A DNA stretch of 64,000 nt from positions 265,137-329,136 of the forward strand of contig JASANG010003260.1 in the NCBI GenBank assembly GCA_030248215.1, in the 5' to 3' direction. The notes below the pieces were generated by a model. The model was not told the DNA's origin and ran no database searches. It saw nothing but the letters and a program-made list of their open reading frames with translations. Both the position numbers and the translations under genes were made by a program. Of this stretch, positions 24,465-34,929 are shown piece after piece; the first letter of the stretch is position 1, and each line of letters begins with the position of its first letter. This DNA comes from Enoplolaimus lenunculus (Eukaryota > Nematoda > Enoplea > Enoplida > Thoracostomopsidae).

Positions 24465-25413
24465 CTAAAGGTGCCTTTTCGATCCATAACAGCATATGAG
24501 CGTGCGGGGCACCGCGAGCCTGATACTCAATTCTCACAAAATGATGCAATACTTTTCCGAGAGCTCCACAATTAATAATGGTTGTCAAGAAAATATCAAG
24601 TCTTCTGTGAAAATGAACTGAAACCGAAACTGAATCTTGAACGCACAGGCTTCCAATTGATCTGCTTGAGATATTTGCAATATCAGAATTACGCAACCAC
24701 ATGAATTCTTTTAAATCGTTCCAGTAATATTCCGCACAGGACAGCGTAACAAAAAACGTCGGGGGCCCGAACTTGTCAATCATCGCAAGCAAATCGCTTT
24801 TCCTCAAGTTCCAATAATCATTAGTTCCACGAACAGACCCCAAAACAGTTGTTAAACTTTTGTTAGTAGACTCATCATCGTTTTGTACTCCGTGCAGCAG
24901 TTGTTTTACGGTTAAGTTAAGCGAACCGGATACCCGAGATTGCAACGTAGCATAGCACCCATCTGAGACTGCTTTGGAATCTTTCAAACTTTGACAACTA
25001 AAGATGTACTGTTTATCTCGCCTAAATCTGGCATCTTCATGTCTTAACCTGTTTCTGTAATACAGATATTTCGGTATTTGCGTTGATCTGGAAGGATCGC
25101 CGCATCCGAACGTTCCTGTAGGAAACAGCTTTGGAAAACATATGACATCTAAAAAAGGATCACAGTCTTTTAATGGCTCAGCATCAACTTTTTTCATTCG
25201 ATACAGGGCAGTTTCTTGAATATTCGGTTTTTGAATGTCCAGAAATTGAAGAGTATAAGCTGGTGGATATAAAAAGCTGTCAGGGCATAACTCAAGTAAC
25301 GACCCTGGTGGATTCTCCCATTCCGATAAAACATCATCGGAACCGTAATTAATCATGACTTTATTTGTCTCACTACCAGTAAACTCTAGTGGAGGATCGA
25401 CTCTTAAATCCAA
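24424..25413 (-). pseudogene. Helitron Rep: Helitron-like N domain and HUH motif
   Basis: A 329-codon open stretch. It contains DVICFPKLFPTGTFGCGD, YYRNRLRHEDARFRRDKQYI, KFGPPTFFVTLSCAEYYWND and ARGAPHAHMLLWIEKAP, the order seen in Helitron Rep proteins. HAH (near 24493-24507) is the metal-binding HUH pair. It is part of a broken element, so it is listed as a pseudogene. Confidence 0.85.
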
Positions 25414-25479
25414 AAACGCGTCATCCAGTTCAATTTCCCGATAAAATCTGTTATTGTTCTTAAGCCAAATTAGACCGCG

Positions 25480-26214
25480 TCAAACTTTATTCATGTCAAC
25501 AAGTGATCGCCATATTACCTTTTTATCTGTCGGTTTGGAATCAACTAATATTTGTAATGCGGTACGGCTAGGTAAAGTGGACAATGTGGTTGGCACCGTA
25601 TCTTTTGGTAAAGGAAGATGAAATGCCAAGCCCTTCATAGCTTTCAGTGACATGAAACTTGGTATCTTTGTAGTGTACGGCTTTAAGTGAAACACAGAGA
25701 TGAACGGTTTTGCTTTCTAAATCAGAATCGTTTCGTATAAGTTCAGCACTAGCAACTGTGGCGGCACAGAAACCACACGTAATCGGTTAGCAACACAATA
25801 TTTTGGGATCAAGTTTTTTTGTAGGTCAACTTTGCATATCCGGCAAACCACTAAACTTGAGTCAACATCAGCAGATATATGAGCACCTGCGTTTCCTAGT
25901 TGATCAATTAGTTCACCATTTTGAATATTGATTGCCACTAATTCTGAATTTTTAAATAATGTGCAACAACTCGGGCAGCTGTTTACAGGATAGTCTTTGA
26001 GTTTTGCATTGAACGTCTGGATTACGTCACCGTATTCGCGCTTGATAATTTGTTCCGTTAAAGCACGACGCAGAACAGAACTCGAAGAAATCTTGCTGTC
26101 ATTACGTAAGCCAACATTACGTCCAAACATGTCAAGAAGTTTGCTTAGAACGCTGGAATTTGAAGTCTGCAAAGCCAAATCAATTACGATAGCCTTAGCA
26201 ACAGAATTTCGCAA
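25480..26214 (-). pseudogene. Helitron DUF6570-like region
   Basis: CPSCCTLFKNSELVAI and CRICKVDLQKNLIPKYCVAN are Cys-pair motifs, followed by a proline-rich segment (KGLAFHLPLPKDTVPTTL) typical of the region ahead of the Helitron N domain. It lies in two frames (26214-25717 and 25695-25480). Confidence 0.65.
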
Positions 26215-26638
26215 GTTGTAGTAAAGTTTTGTAATATAGCGCGGTTTCTGATGAACAGACAGTGTTCTAGTTGATCAATTAGTTCACCATTTTGAATATT
26301 GATTGCCACTAATTCTGAATTTTTAAATAATGTGCAACAACTCTGGCAGCTGTTTACAGGATAGTCTTTGAGTTTTGCATTGAACGTCTGGATTACGTCA
26401 CCGTATTCGCGCTTGATAATTTGTTCCGTTAAAGCACGACGCAGAACAGAACTCGAAGAAATCTTGCTGTCATTACGTAAGCCAACATTACGTCCAAACA
26501 TGTCAAGAAGTTTGCTTAGAACGCTGGAATTTGAAGTCTGCAAAGCCAAATCAATTACGATAGCCTTAGCAACAGAATTTCGCAAGTTGTAGTAAAGTTT
26601 TGTAATATAGCGCAGTTTCTGATAATGAACAGACAGTG
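25897..26638 (-). repeat. 371-bp tandem duplication inside the Helitron
   Basis: The block starting TAGTTGATCAATTAGTTCAC recurs 371 bp later and is almost identical (for example CTCGGGCAGC versus CTCTGGCAGC). The same 74-codon plus-strand shadow frame occurs at 25997 and 26368. Because 371 is not a multiple of three, it breaks the Helitron frame. Few differences between copies suggest it is recent. Confidence 0.9.
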
Positions 26639-28004
26639 TTCTCATATTATTCAAAGTATTAGTACAATCGTGCGCAACACTTTTGCCATTTATATTATGC
26701 TCTGAACAAAGGCGGCATATATTACAAAATTCAAAATTCAGCGTCCCTTCAATGATATCTTGAGTACCCGTTCGCAAACAAAGTTGACGAAAACTCTCGT
26801 GTAACTGAGTGGCCCAAAAATCAGATATTTCGCTTTTACAATCAATACCGCATTTTCGCCATATGTGTTTCAAACGGCGTTCTTTTACTGTGTGTTCTGC
26901 AACATCACCGCACTCAACAATATTATTTAAATGTTCGCTATCACTTAGTTCATCACAATAATCGCCTCGGTCAGTTGTTCGTGGTAGTACGTAAAAAGAT
27001 TCATTGCACTTTACATGAACTTGACGTCCGCCATATTTGCTCCGAAACAAATCTTCAATTTCAGATCTGGTGCTGTTGCTTTTGAGTTTAAAATAATTCT
27101 CCTCTCCTATTTGCCAACATTTACAGAATTTGAAATGGCAATATACGATGTTTTTAAATACAGCCATTTGTTCAGACAGTACACAGTTTAATACAGATTC
27201 CACTTGAACACGACGCATTGCTGTGGACAAGTTTTGCTTGTCAGCGTCATTTGTGACGGAAGATGCAATAAGTCGATGCAGATAGTACAATTTCCAACGC
27301 AAACTTTTGGAACGATAGTAATCAAACGAGTTTTTATTAGCGTAACGAACACGATTGCTGAACTCTTTTGTCGTTGATTGGCGTGTAGTTGTCACAAAAT
27401 ATGGTTCGGGCCGAGCCTGGATATGTTCAAGTTCATAATGTTAAACATATCAACACGGATTTTTTGGGGCTTTGATAAAGACTTCTGGATGAACAAAAAT
27501 GACTCAGAATGTAACGCTTCTTGCCATTTTTTATCTAGCTGTTGTTTAGCGTCTTCTGGAAGACTTAAACGATGAACTCTCGCACATAGGGAATTTTCCA
27601 TAACGGGCTTAATACCCAATGCTGTGCGAAAATTTCTGCGTTGTTCAGTAGACAAACAGTTATAAGATCGTTTCAGATCACACAAATTTTCAAAATAATA
27701 CGTACCAACAAACCCACCACCAATAACAACAACTTTCTGCAATGTTTCATCGTCCAATTCCGATAAATGATGACGAACCTGGAATCCAGTGATTAACATA
27801 CTTGAACAATCGTTTGTCACACTAGTGTTACCATTTTCAGCAATATTTACGAAGTAGTGTTTTGGTAGTCTGTTGCATGAAAGCAATTTATCATTTCCAT
27901 TGTTGCTGTGGCATGAACGGCGTGTAACACACAGTTGATCGCGAGCTGGCCCTATAAAAAGACATTTATTGTCCCAAACTGTTAGGATAAAACGAGCTTT
28001 TCCA
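26184..28004 (-). pseudogene. Helitron N-terminal coding region
   Basis: Two overlapping open stretches: 27395-26184 (403 codons, with CNICRLCSEH and other Cys clusters) and 27886-27392, whose frame stays open to about 28004 (ARFILTVWDNKCLFIGPARD). They differ in frame and overlap by four bases. No function can be assigned beyond the element's N-terminal part. Confidence 0.6.
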
Positions 28005-28009
28005 CTGAA

Positions 28010-28250
28010 AGGTAACTATTGGGCTGAAATCAGTGATTAGGATTCATTCAACTGCTGGAGGAAATGAACTGTTGAAAAAACCAGCTATTATAGTAAAACC
28101 TTTCATTGAGATAAAACCAACCCTTGGGTTGAAACCAAGTGTGATGAAACCAGCCTTTTGGGCGTAACCAAAAACTGGGGCGGAAGCAGTCGTTGAGGTG
28201 AAACCGACGCTTAAGATCAAATTACTTGTTGACCTGAAATGTGGAACCAT
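28010..28250. repeat. Degenerate short tandem repeat, left of the 82-bp array
   Basis: Loose copies, about 20-25 bp each, of a GATGAAACCAACCCTTGGG-like unit. A related block of the same orientation lies at 31380-31720, on the other side of the 82-bp arrays. Confidence 0.6.
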
Positions 28251-28261
28251 CGGCTAAATTT

Positions 28262-30296
28262 TCCGCTCATTTGGTAGGAAAATTATTAATGCCTATATTT
28301 TACCCTGGGTTGGTAGGGAAATCTGAAGCATAGGTTTTGGTTGGAAAACGGGAAAAGTGGAAAATTCTAATGCATAGATTTTCCCCTGGGTTGGTAGGAA
28401 AATCTGAAGCATAGGTTTTGGTTGGAAAACGGGAAAAGTGGAAAATTGTAATGCCTAGATTTTTATTCTGGGTTGGTAGGGAAATTCTGAAGCACAGGTT
28501 TTGGTTGGAAAACGGGAAAAGAGAAAAATTCTAATGCCTAGATTTTTACCCTGGGTTGGTAGGGAAAATTTGAAACATAGGTTTTGGTTGGAAAACAGGA
28601 AAAGTGAAAAATTGAAATGCCTAGATATTTTCTTGGTTAGTAAGAGAAATCTAAAGCGATGGTTGGAAAACGGGAAAGGTGGAAAAGTGGAAAATTCAAG
28701 CGCAGGGCATAGGTTTTGGTTGGAAAACGGGAAAAGTGGAAAATTCTAATGCCTAGATTTTCCCCTGGGTTGGTAAGGAAAATCTGAAGCATAGGTTTTG
28801 GTTGGAAAACGGGAAAAGTGAAAAATTCTAATGCCTGGATTTTTTCGCTGGGTTGGTAGGGAAAATCTGAAGCATATGTTATGATTGGAAAACGGGAAAA
28901 GGGGAAAATTCCAATGCCTAGATTTTCATCCTGGGTTGGTAGGGAAAACCTGAAGCAAAGGTTTCGGTTGGAAAACGGGAAAAGTGGAAAATTCTAATGC
29001 CTGGATTTTTTCGCTGGGTTGGTAGGGAAAATCTGAAGCATACGTTTTGATTGGAAAACGGAAAAGGGGAAAATTCCAATGCCTAGATTTTCATCCTGGG
29101 TTGGTAGGGAAAACCTGAAGCAAAGGTTTTGGTTGGAAAACGGGAAAAGTGGAAAATTCTAATGCCTAGATTTTCCCCTCAAAAACGAAAAAAGTGGAAA
29201 AATCCAATGCCTAGATTTTCCCCTGGGTTGGTAAGGAAAATCTGAAGCATAGGTTTTGGTTGGAAAACGGGAAAAGTGGAAAATTCTAATGCCTGGATTT
29301 TTTCGCTGGGTTGGAAGGGAAAATCTTAAGCATACGTTTTGATTGGAAAACGGAAAAAGGGGAAAATTCCAATGCCTAGATTTTCATCCTGGGTTGGTAG
29401 GGAAAACCTGAAGCGAAGGTTTTGGTTGGAAAACGGAAAAAGTGGAAAATTTTAATGCCTGGATTTTTTCGCTGGGTTGGTAGGGAAAATCTGAAGCATA
29501 GGTTTTGATTGGAAAACGGGAAAAGTGGAAAATTCCAATGCCTAGATTTTTAACCTGGGTTGTTAGGGAAAACCTGAAGCAAAGGTTTAGGTTGGAAAAC
29601 CGGAAAAGTGGAAAATTTTAATGCCTAAATTTTTACCTTTGGGTTGGTAGGGAAAATCTGAAGCATAGGTTTTGGTTGGAAAACGGAAAAAGTGGAAAAT
29701 TTTAATGCTTAGATTTACCCTGGCTTGGTAGGGAAAATATGAAGCATAGGTTTTGGTTGGAAAACGGGAAAAGTGGAAAATTTAAAGGCCTAGATTTACC
29801 TTAGGTTGGTAGGGAAAATCTGAAGCATAGGTTTTGGTTGGAAAACGGAAAAAGTGGAAAATTTAAAGGCCTAGATTTACCTTAGGTTGGTAGGGAAAAT
29901 CTGAAGCATAGGTTTTGGTTGGAAAACGGGAAAAGTGGAAAATTTCAATGCCTAGATTTACCCTGGGTTGGTGGGGAATATCTGAAGCATAGGTTTTGGT
30001 TGGAAAACGGGAAAAGTTGAAAATTTTAATGCCTAGACTTACCCTGGCTTGGTAGGGAAAATCTGAAGCATAGGTTTTGGTTGGAAAACGGAAAAAGTGG
30101 AAAATTTAAAGGCCTAGATTTACCTTAGGTTGGTAGGGAACATCTGAAGCATAGGTTTTGGTTGAAAAATGCGAAAAGTGGAAAATTTAAAGGCCTAGAT
30201 TTACCTTAGGTTGGTAGGGAAAATCTGAAGCATAGGTTTTGGTTGAAAAATGCGAAAAGTGGAAAATTTAAACGCCTAGATTTACCCTGGGTTGGA
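28262..30296. repeat. 82-bp minisatellite, about 25 units, forward
   Basis: Unit: CCTAGATTTTCCCCTGGGTT, GGTAGGGAAAATCTGAAGCA, TAGGTTTTGGTTGGAAAACG, GGAAAAGTGGAAAATTCTAA. Units differ by point changes and small gaps, and sub-groups alternate (for example CGCTGGGTTGG with CATCCTGGG). Open frames across it are by-products of the repeat. Confidence 0.95.
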
Positions 30297-30814
30297 AGTC
30301 AGCGACGACCAAATTTGATATATTTATGTTTGCTCGGCTTTCCGGCCATTAGCCAACAACGTCTTTAAAACAAATTAAAACTTTTTTACAACCTTAAGGC
30401 GTCACTCAAAGCGTCGACTTTGTTAACAGACTTATGTTTTGATAATACTGGGTCACTCGATGGTATCTTGTTTTGACCAATCTTGTGCTGGGACTATCAT
30501 AATCTGATATATTTAATATTCATGTATTATTTCGAGTAAATGCTCTGCTTATTTAGGTTTAACTGTGTAAAGTAGATTTTGTTCATTGCACTGTTCCACT
30601 CTGCGGTTTCTTGTTTTGACCAGTGTCAAAATATATTGCCTGTTAGTTTGTAGGATGCAACCGGAGGTGAAAAATGCCAGATCTGGAGCCGGAAGTGAAC
30701 AAAAGTAGCCGGAACCGGAGATGATGCCGCAGGTGAGGTGAAATCAGGTCGTTGAAATCATATTTAACTTGTTAATTTTAGCAAATATCTGCTAGATGTT
30801 GTTAAATCGTTCCA

Positions 30815-31075
30815 TTGGAATTTTCTACTTTTCCCATTTTTCAAACAAAACCTATGCCTTAGATTTTCCCTTCCAACCAAGGGGAAATCTAAACGTAGAA
30901 ATTTTCCACTTTTCCCGTTTTAAAAAACCAATGCTTCAGAATTTTCCTAGCAACCCAGGGTAACTTTAGGCGTTTAAATTTTCCAATTTTCCCGTTTTCC
31001 AAACAAACTTTGCACTACAGATTTTCCCTACCGAACCAGGGAATATGCAGGCTTATGAATTTTCCACTTTTCCAC
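30815..31075. repeat. Same minisatellite, inverted block
   Basis: About three units read as the reverse complement of the 28262-30296 unit (for example CCAACCAAGGGGAAATCTAA, CTTTTCCCGTTTT). Between the two blocks lie about 500 bp of other sequence with a CCGGAGGTG-type MITE fragment at 30655-30735. Followed at about 31120-31175 by a segment also found at 59160-59200. Confidence 0.85.
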
Positions 31076-31379
31076 AGCAAAACCTATGCCCGCGATTTTC
31101 CTACCAACCAGTGAAAAATCAGGTCGTCATACAGGAGTGGCTGCGATGCACTCCTGGTCGTAAGTTTTCCACTCTGGAAAAGTGGAAGCCCCTGATCTAT
31201 ACATGGGCCAAAGTTTCAAAGAGTTTTTATTGTTCTGCCGATACAACTGAGGCTTGCAAATATTAACCGAACTTTCTTAATTTTTAACATTAAATGACGA
31301 ATGCATGGAAATTTGTAAGATTTTGGATGAATTTTGTAATATTTATTTCAGTTCGAACAATTACAGAATACCCTGTTGG

Positions 31380-31720
31380 GTGTATCCAAGCCTTCTGGTG
31401 ACATCAAATCCTATGGTAGAACCAACCCAGAGCGAAACAAACATTTAAGATGAAGCCCATCATTACGATGAAACTATACCTTGGCAATGAATTAATCGTG
31501 AAAATAAAGTTTGCCACGACGGTGAATCTAATCGCTGGGGTAACACGAAACATTACGATGAAAATATTTGTTGGAATGAAACGGGTCCTTCCGGTGAAAT
31601 CACCATGTTGAGGTGAGAGAAACCCTTGGGGCGAAACCAATCTTATGGTGAAATCAACCCTTTGTGATGAACCAATCAGTGGGTGAAACCAATCGCTCAA
31701 GTTACAATTTTCGGAGAAAA
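31380..31720. repeat. Degenerate short tandem repeat, right of the 82-bp arrays
   Basis: Loose units such as TTGGGGCGAAACCAATCTTA and TGGTGAAATCAACCCTTTG, like 28010-28250 and in the same orientation. Confidence 0.6.
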
Positions 31721-31993
31721 ATCGTATGTCGGATTGAAATAAACCGTTATCCAGGTGATACCCATTGTTGGGTGGAAATACGAGCTATTATACATCGGAA
31801 TCTTTGAATGGATATAGCTTCTATTACCAGTTGGAAGTATGTTATAAAAATATTTAAAGGTTCGAATATCGCCATTAGTTAAACCATCCACTTGTTGGAT
31901 ATTGTAGCCGTCACTTACTTTCTTTAACTATAAACAGCTGCGGTAATGTGGTACAAAATTGAGCTACTCGCTATGCTCATAATATTCACTAAC

Positions 31994-32243
31994 CTAAGTA
32001 GCTTGTTGCAGTTGTGTAACAATCAGCATTCCAAAATGGAAATGCAGGTGCTGATCCAGATCGAGTAAAATCAGCTCGATATAAGTGTTGTTGTGAAAGT
32101 TCGTTTCGGCTGGAATCTGCTACCATTTTACGAACGTCGCAAGATGTATCAGCTGACGTCTTCAAGTCACAGGTTTGCGAAGCAGCGCATCTTGTTTGTT
32201 GAGCAATCATTAACGGCGTAGAAGTGTTTGTAACAGCATCAGT
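31994..32243 (-). CDS. Possible further exon of the RRM-type gene
   Basis: It is open for 83 codons between an ATTGCAG acceptor and a GTTAGT donor and starts in phase 0, as the preceding RRM exon requires. It encodes a Ser/Thr/Ala-rich, low-complexity tail (MIAQQTRCAASQTCDLKTSA) without a known domain. Linkage to the RRM exons rests only on strand, distance and phase. Confidence 0.35.
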
Positions 32244-32249
32244 CTGCAA

Positions 32250-33379
32250 TATATACTTAACAATTCAAAAGTTTCATTTAATGTTGGAAAATTTATTCGG
32301 GCCTTTGTATAGAACAAAAGTTTCCAATTTTTTGAGCAAAAAACCAGAAGTAAAACGCAACTACTCCTGTATGACGGTTAGCTTTTCCACTGATATAGTA
32401 GAAACAGACACAACTATAGGTTTTGCTGTCATCGTACCGAGACAATTGGCATGAAGTCAACACATTCCGACAGGCCATGCCTTGGTTTCCACGTAAAAGT
32501 TATTTTAGAGGTCTTTAGCAGTGACAGATATGTTTTGTGGAATATTTGAGGTTGGCCAGGCTCTCTTATCTAACTCCGAGATCAGTTTTAGAATTCTTTT
32601 GTAGGTTCTCGTAAGTTTTGGTGGGCTGAGTAACGTGACGAGGCCGAATATTCACTGCATGAGCGCAACTTGAAGATAATATATGTGTACCTTTGAACAG
32701 TGGCGCAGGCAAAATTTTTTCAAAAATTGATCAATGAAACACATCGCGAGATAAACGAGCGAGAAACTAAATGTGACTTTTTATCTATTTCAAATTATGA
32801 CACATGCAGTGATTCCGACTAGAGAGGCGCCCCCTCCCGGTCCACCTTTCAGGTACGACCCTGTCTTAATCATGCTTCTATTATACAAGTGCGCAAACTA
32901 ATACATTTTAGTCAACTAGATGAGGGCCGGCTTTACCTAGTCAACCCACCGAATGATAATTCTGAGATCATACTGAACGGGCTAAAGTTGTGATATTTGC
33001 AAATAGGCGATTGCTCTAACATCTGTAGCAGTTTCTGAAGCCATAGAATATTCCTTTACGGGAACTGGTTAAAATTATACACGTATATATGGTCAACCAA
33101 AAGTCACAATAAAGACAAAATAGTGAAGGAAATTCAGCAAGCAAAGCGAGCTAGAAACCAGACGCATTTTGTATCCATTTTAATTTAAATTAAAATTCCG
33201 GTCCGCGTTGCAGTTGGTGGAGGCTCCTTTTCGTCCGAAACCAGGCACCCGGGTCCAAATTTAACCGACGCTGGGCCTCGGCTAAGGAATCATCTTGCAA
33301 TTTTATCCTAATCAGTTGGCACTGAAGATAAAATCTAAAGAATAATTTAATTGCTTACATGAAATCTGAGTACACTCAC
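32250..33379. other. Presumed intron of the RRM-type gene
   Basis: A further minus-strand exon is possible at 32523-32447 (FTWKPRHGLSECVDF before a GTACGA donor), but its acceptor is weak. A hAT-like GAGGGCCGGCTTTACC terminus lies near 32930. Confidence 0.3.
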
Positions 33380-34027
33380 TGCTTTGACCACGAAACCCCC
33401 TATGTTGTGATGTTTTGAGCTTGCTGCAATGTGCGCCTCATGGGATTCGTTCATGTTGACAACCACCGTTCTGTGGCCGTTCAGCATTCTGCTGGCATAC
33501 AATTGAACACTTTTCACCTAAACGAAGAATTAAAATAAACATTGCAAAATCCCGACTTATTTACTCCACTGTTGCAATGGTCAGATATGAGCATGCAGTA
33601 ACGAGCTGGTCTTTTAGCATGAAAATAACTACTCCTCTTCGTTCGGCACTCCTGCAAAAAGGTTCCCACATCGATAGTACTGAACATTTTGAAACGTGCT
33701 CTGCATTGATAGGTATACAAAAAAGACGCAAGATCAAACTCGCGCCAACTGATTAAAATAGAAACAGCATGGACATTAGAATGGTTGTATTATTCAGTAA
33801 ATAAGTAAAAGATATTTTTATTAGGTTTTTACGGGATGTGCTTCTGCAATACACCTGGATTGCTAATTTGATATTCGACGCATGACCGAAACAGGATTCA
33901 TTAACATATACAAGTGACGCGCCACACCACAATAGCTTACTTTGCCAAATTTGCCAAAATAAGCCATCACAATCTGATTATCAATGCATCTTGGAACGTT
34001 AAGCAGAAACAATTGAAGTTCTGCACT
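33380..34027 (-). CDS. Probable RRM-type RNA-binding protein, three exons
   Basis: Exons 34027-33941, 33698-33570 and 33517-33380 all join in phase 0 and give 118 residues. They show an RRM order: LQLFLLNVP (RNP2-like strand), DNQIVMAYFGKFGK (first helix), VSKCSVLSMWE, RRGVVIFMLKDQ (RNP1-like strand) and LVTACSYL (second helix), then a conserved-looking stretch MLNGHRTVVVNMNESHEAH. The acceptor of the middle exon was taken at the second AG of CAGAG because only that keeps frame. The intron between the last two exons is only 52 bp. The aromatic residues usual in RNP1 are partly missing. I do not recognise the specific protein; start and end are not defined. Confidence 0.5.
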
Positions 34028-34929
34028 CTGAAAGGAGTAATTTATATTTTATTATCTATATAATAATTCTTATAAATATTTCCTATACGTCTATGAATAA
34101 ACTGTACTCACTTGACTTTTATTTATGCGTAGATTATAGTATTAAAGGTAATTAAAATTTGGGACGTACATATTTGGCTAGTGCTCATCTAACAGGATAT
34201 AATAGGATACCCGTTTTTGTGTCTGATAAAAATTGCTGTCTGTTTCCGTCAAGAAATATCGATATTGTGTTATTTAGGTTCAAAATAGGTCGCAATTTTC
34301 CGTTATATATGTTGTAATTGCCAGATATGATATAAATACCATACGAAATTCATCTAGAATTTTAAAAATTCCGGCGAATTTGCCATTTTTTAATTTTAAA
34401 AAGCCCGATGAATTTTTGCTCAATATCTATTTTACGTTTCAGTTATTTTTATTACACAATAGAACGCCACAACTTCAGTAAAGCACAAATCTGTATGTCA
34501 AAACTTTTGTATAAAGTGCAATCCTAAACTTGAAACGACCATAAGAACTTGGCGCTCGGACCGGTGAAGACACAAACCACTTGAGCCGATTTTGTAGTGC
34601 GCATTCAAGTAATATTTTTTCATCACGCTGCATCACGTATTTTGCACGTAAACATCTGTATCTCATAACTTTAATACAATTAAAAAAACGGTTCGTAATT
34701 GGATACACAAACCACAAACATTAAATTTGAAACCGTCCAATTTCTCACTTTCATTTTCAACTGAGTTTAACGCGTCAAATTCTGGTTGATAATCGACGAA
34801 TGGTACTTTAAATTTGATTAACTTATTCCCACAGTGTTTCTAAAATTATATAACATAGGTTTCAAGTATGTTTTCGTAATGAAACCGATCGACAACATCA
34901 TGCCGGATTAGCGTTACCAATTGTGCGCT

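Larger units (their letters stand above)
23740..28004 (-). mobile_element. Decayed Helitron (rolling-circle DNA transposon), helicase missing
   Basis: Coding remnants run right to left: an N-terminal region (about 28004-27392), a Cys-rich region with CRICKVDLQKN (DUF6570-like), the Helitron-like N domain and Rep core with APHAHMLLW (HUH motif), and YLTTYITK with paired tyrosines. Several frame changes separate them: near 27393, within a 371-bp tandem duplication at 25897-26638, between 25717 and 25695, near 25480, near 24424-24464 and near 24160. Coding stops abruptly at 23740, where a 1.1-kb repeat begins, and no SF1 helicase follows. It cannot move by itself in this state. The TC and CTRR ends were not identified. 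Confidence 0.85.

Noticed and set aside
34475-34717. Minus-strand frame of 80 codons upstream of the RRM exons
   Set aside because: Possible exon borders exist but no domain or phase link to the RRM exons could be shown.
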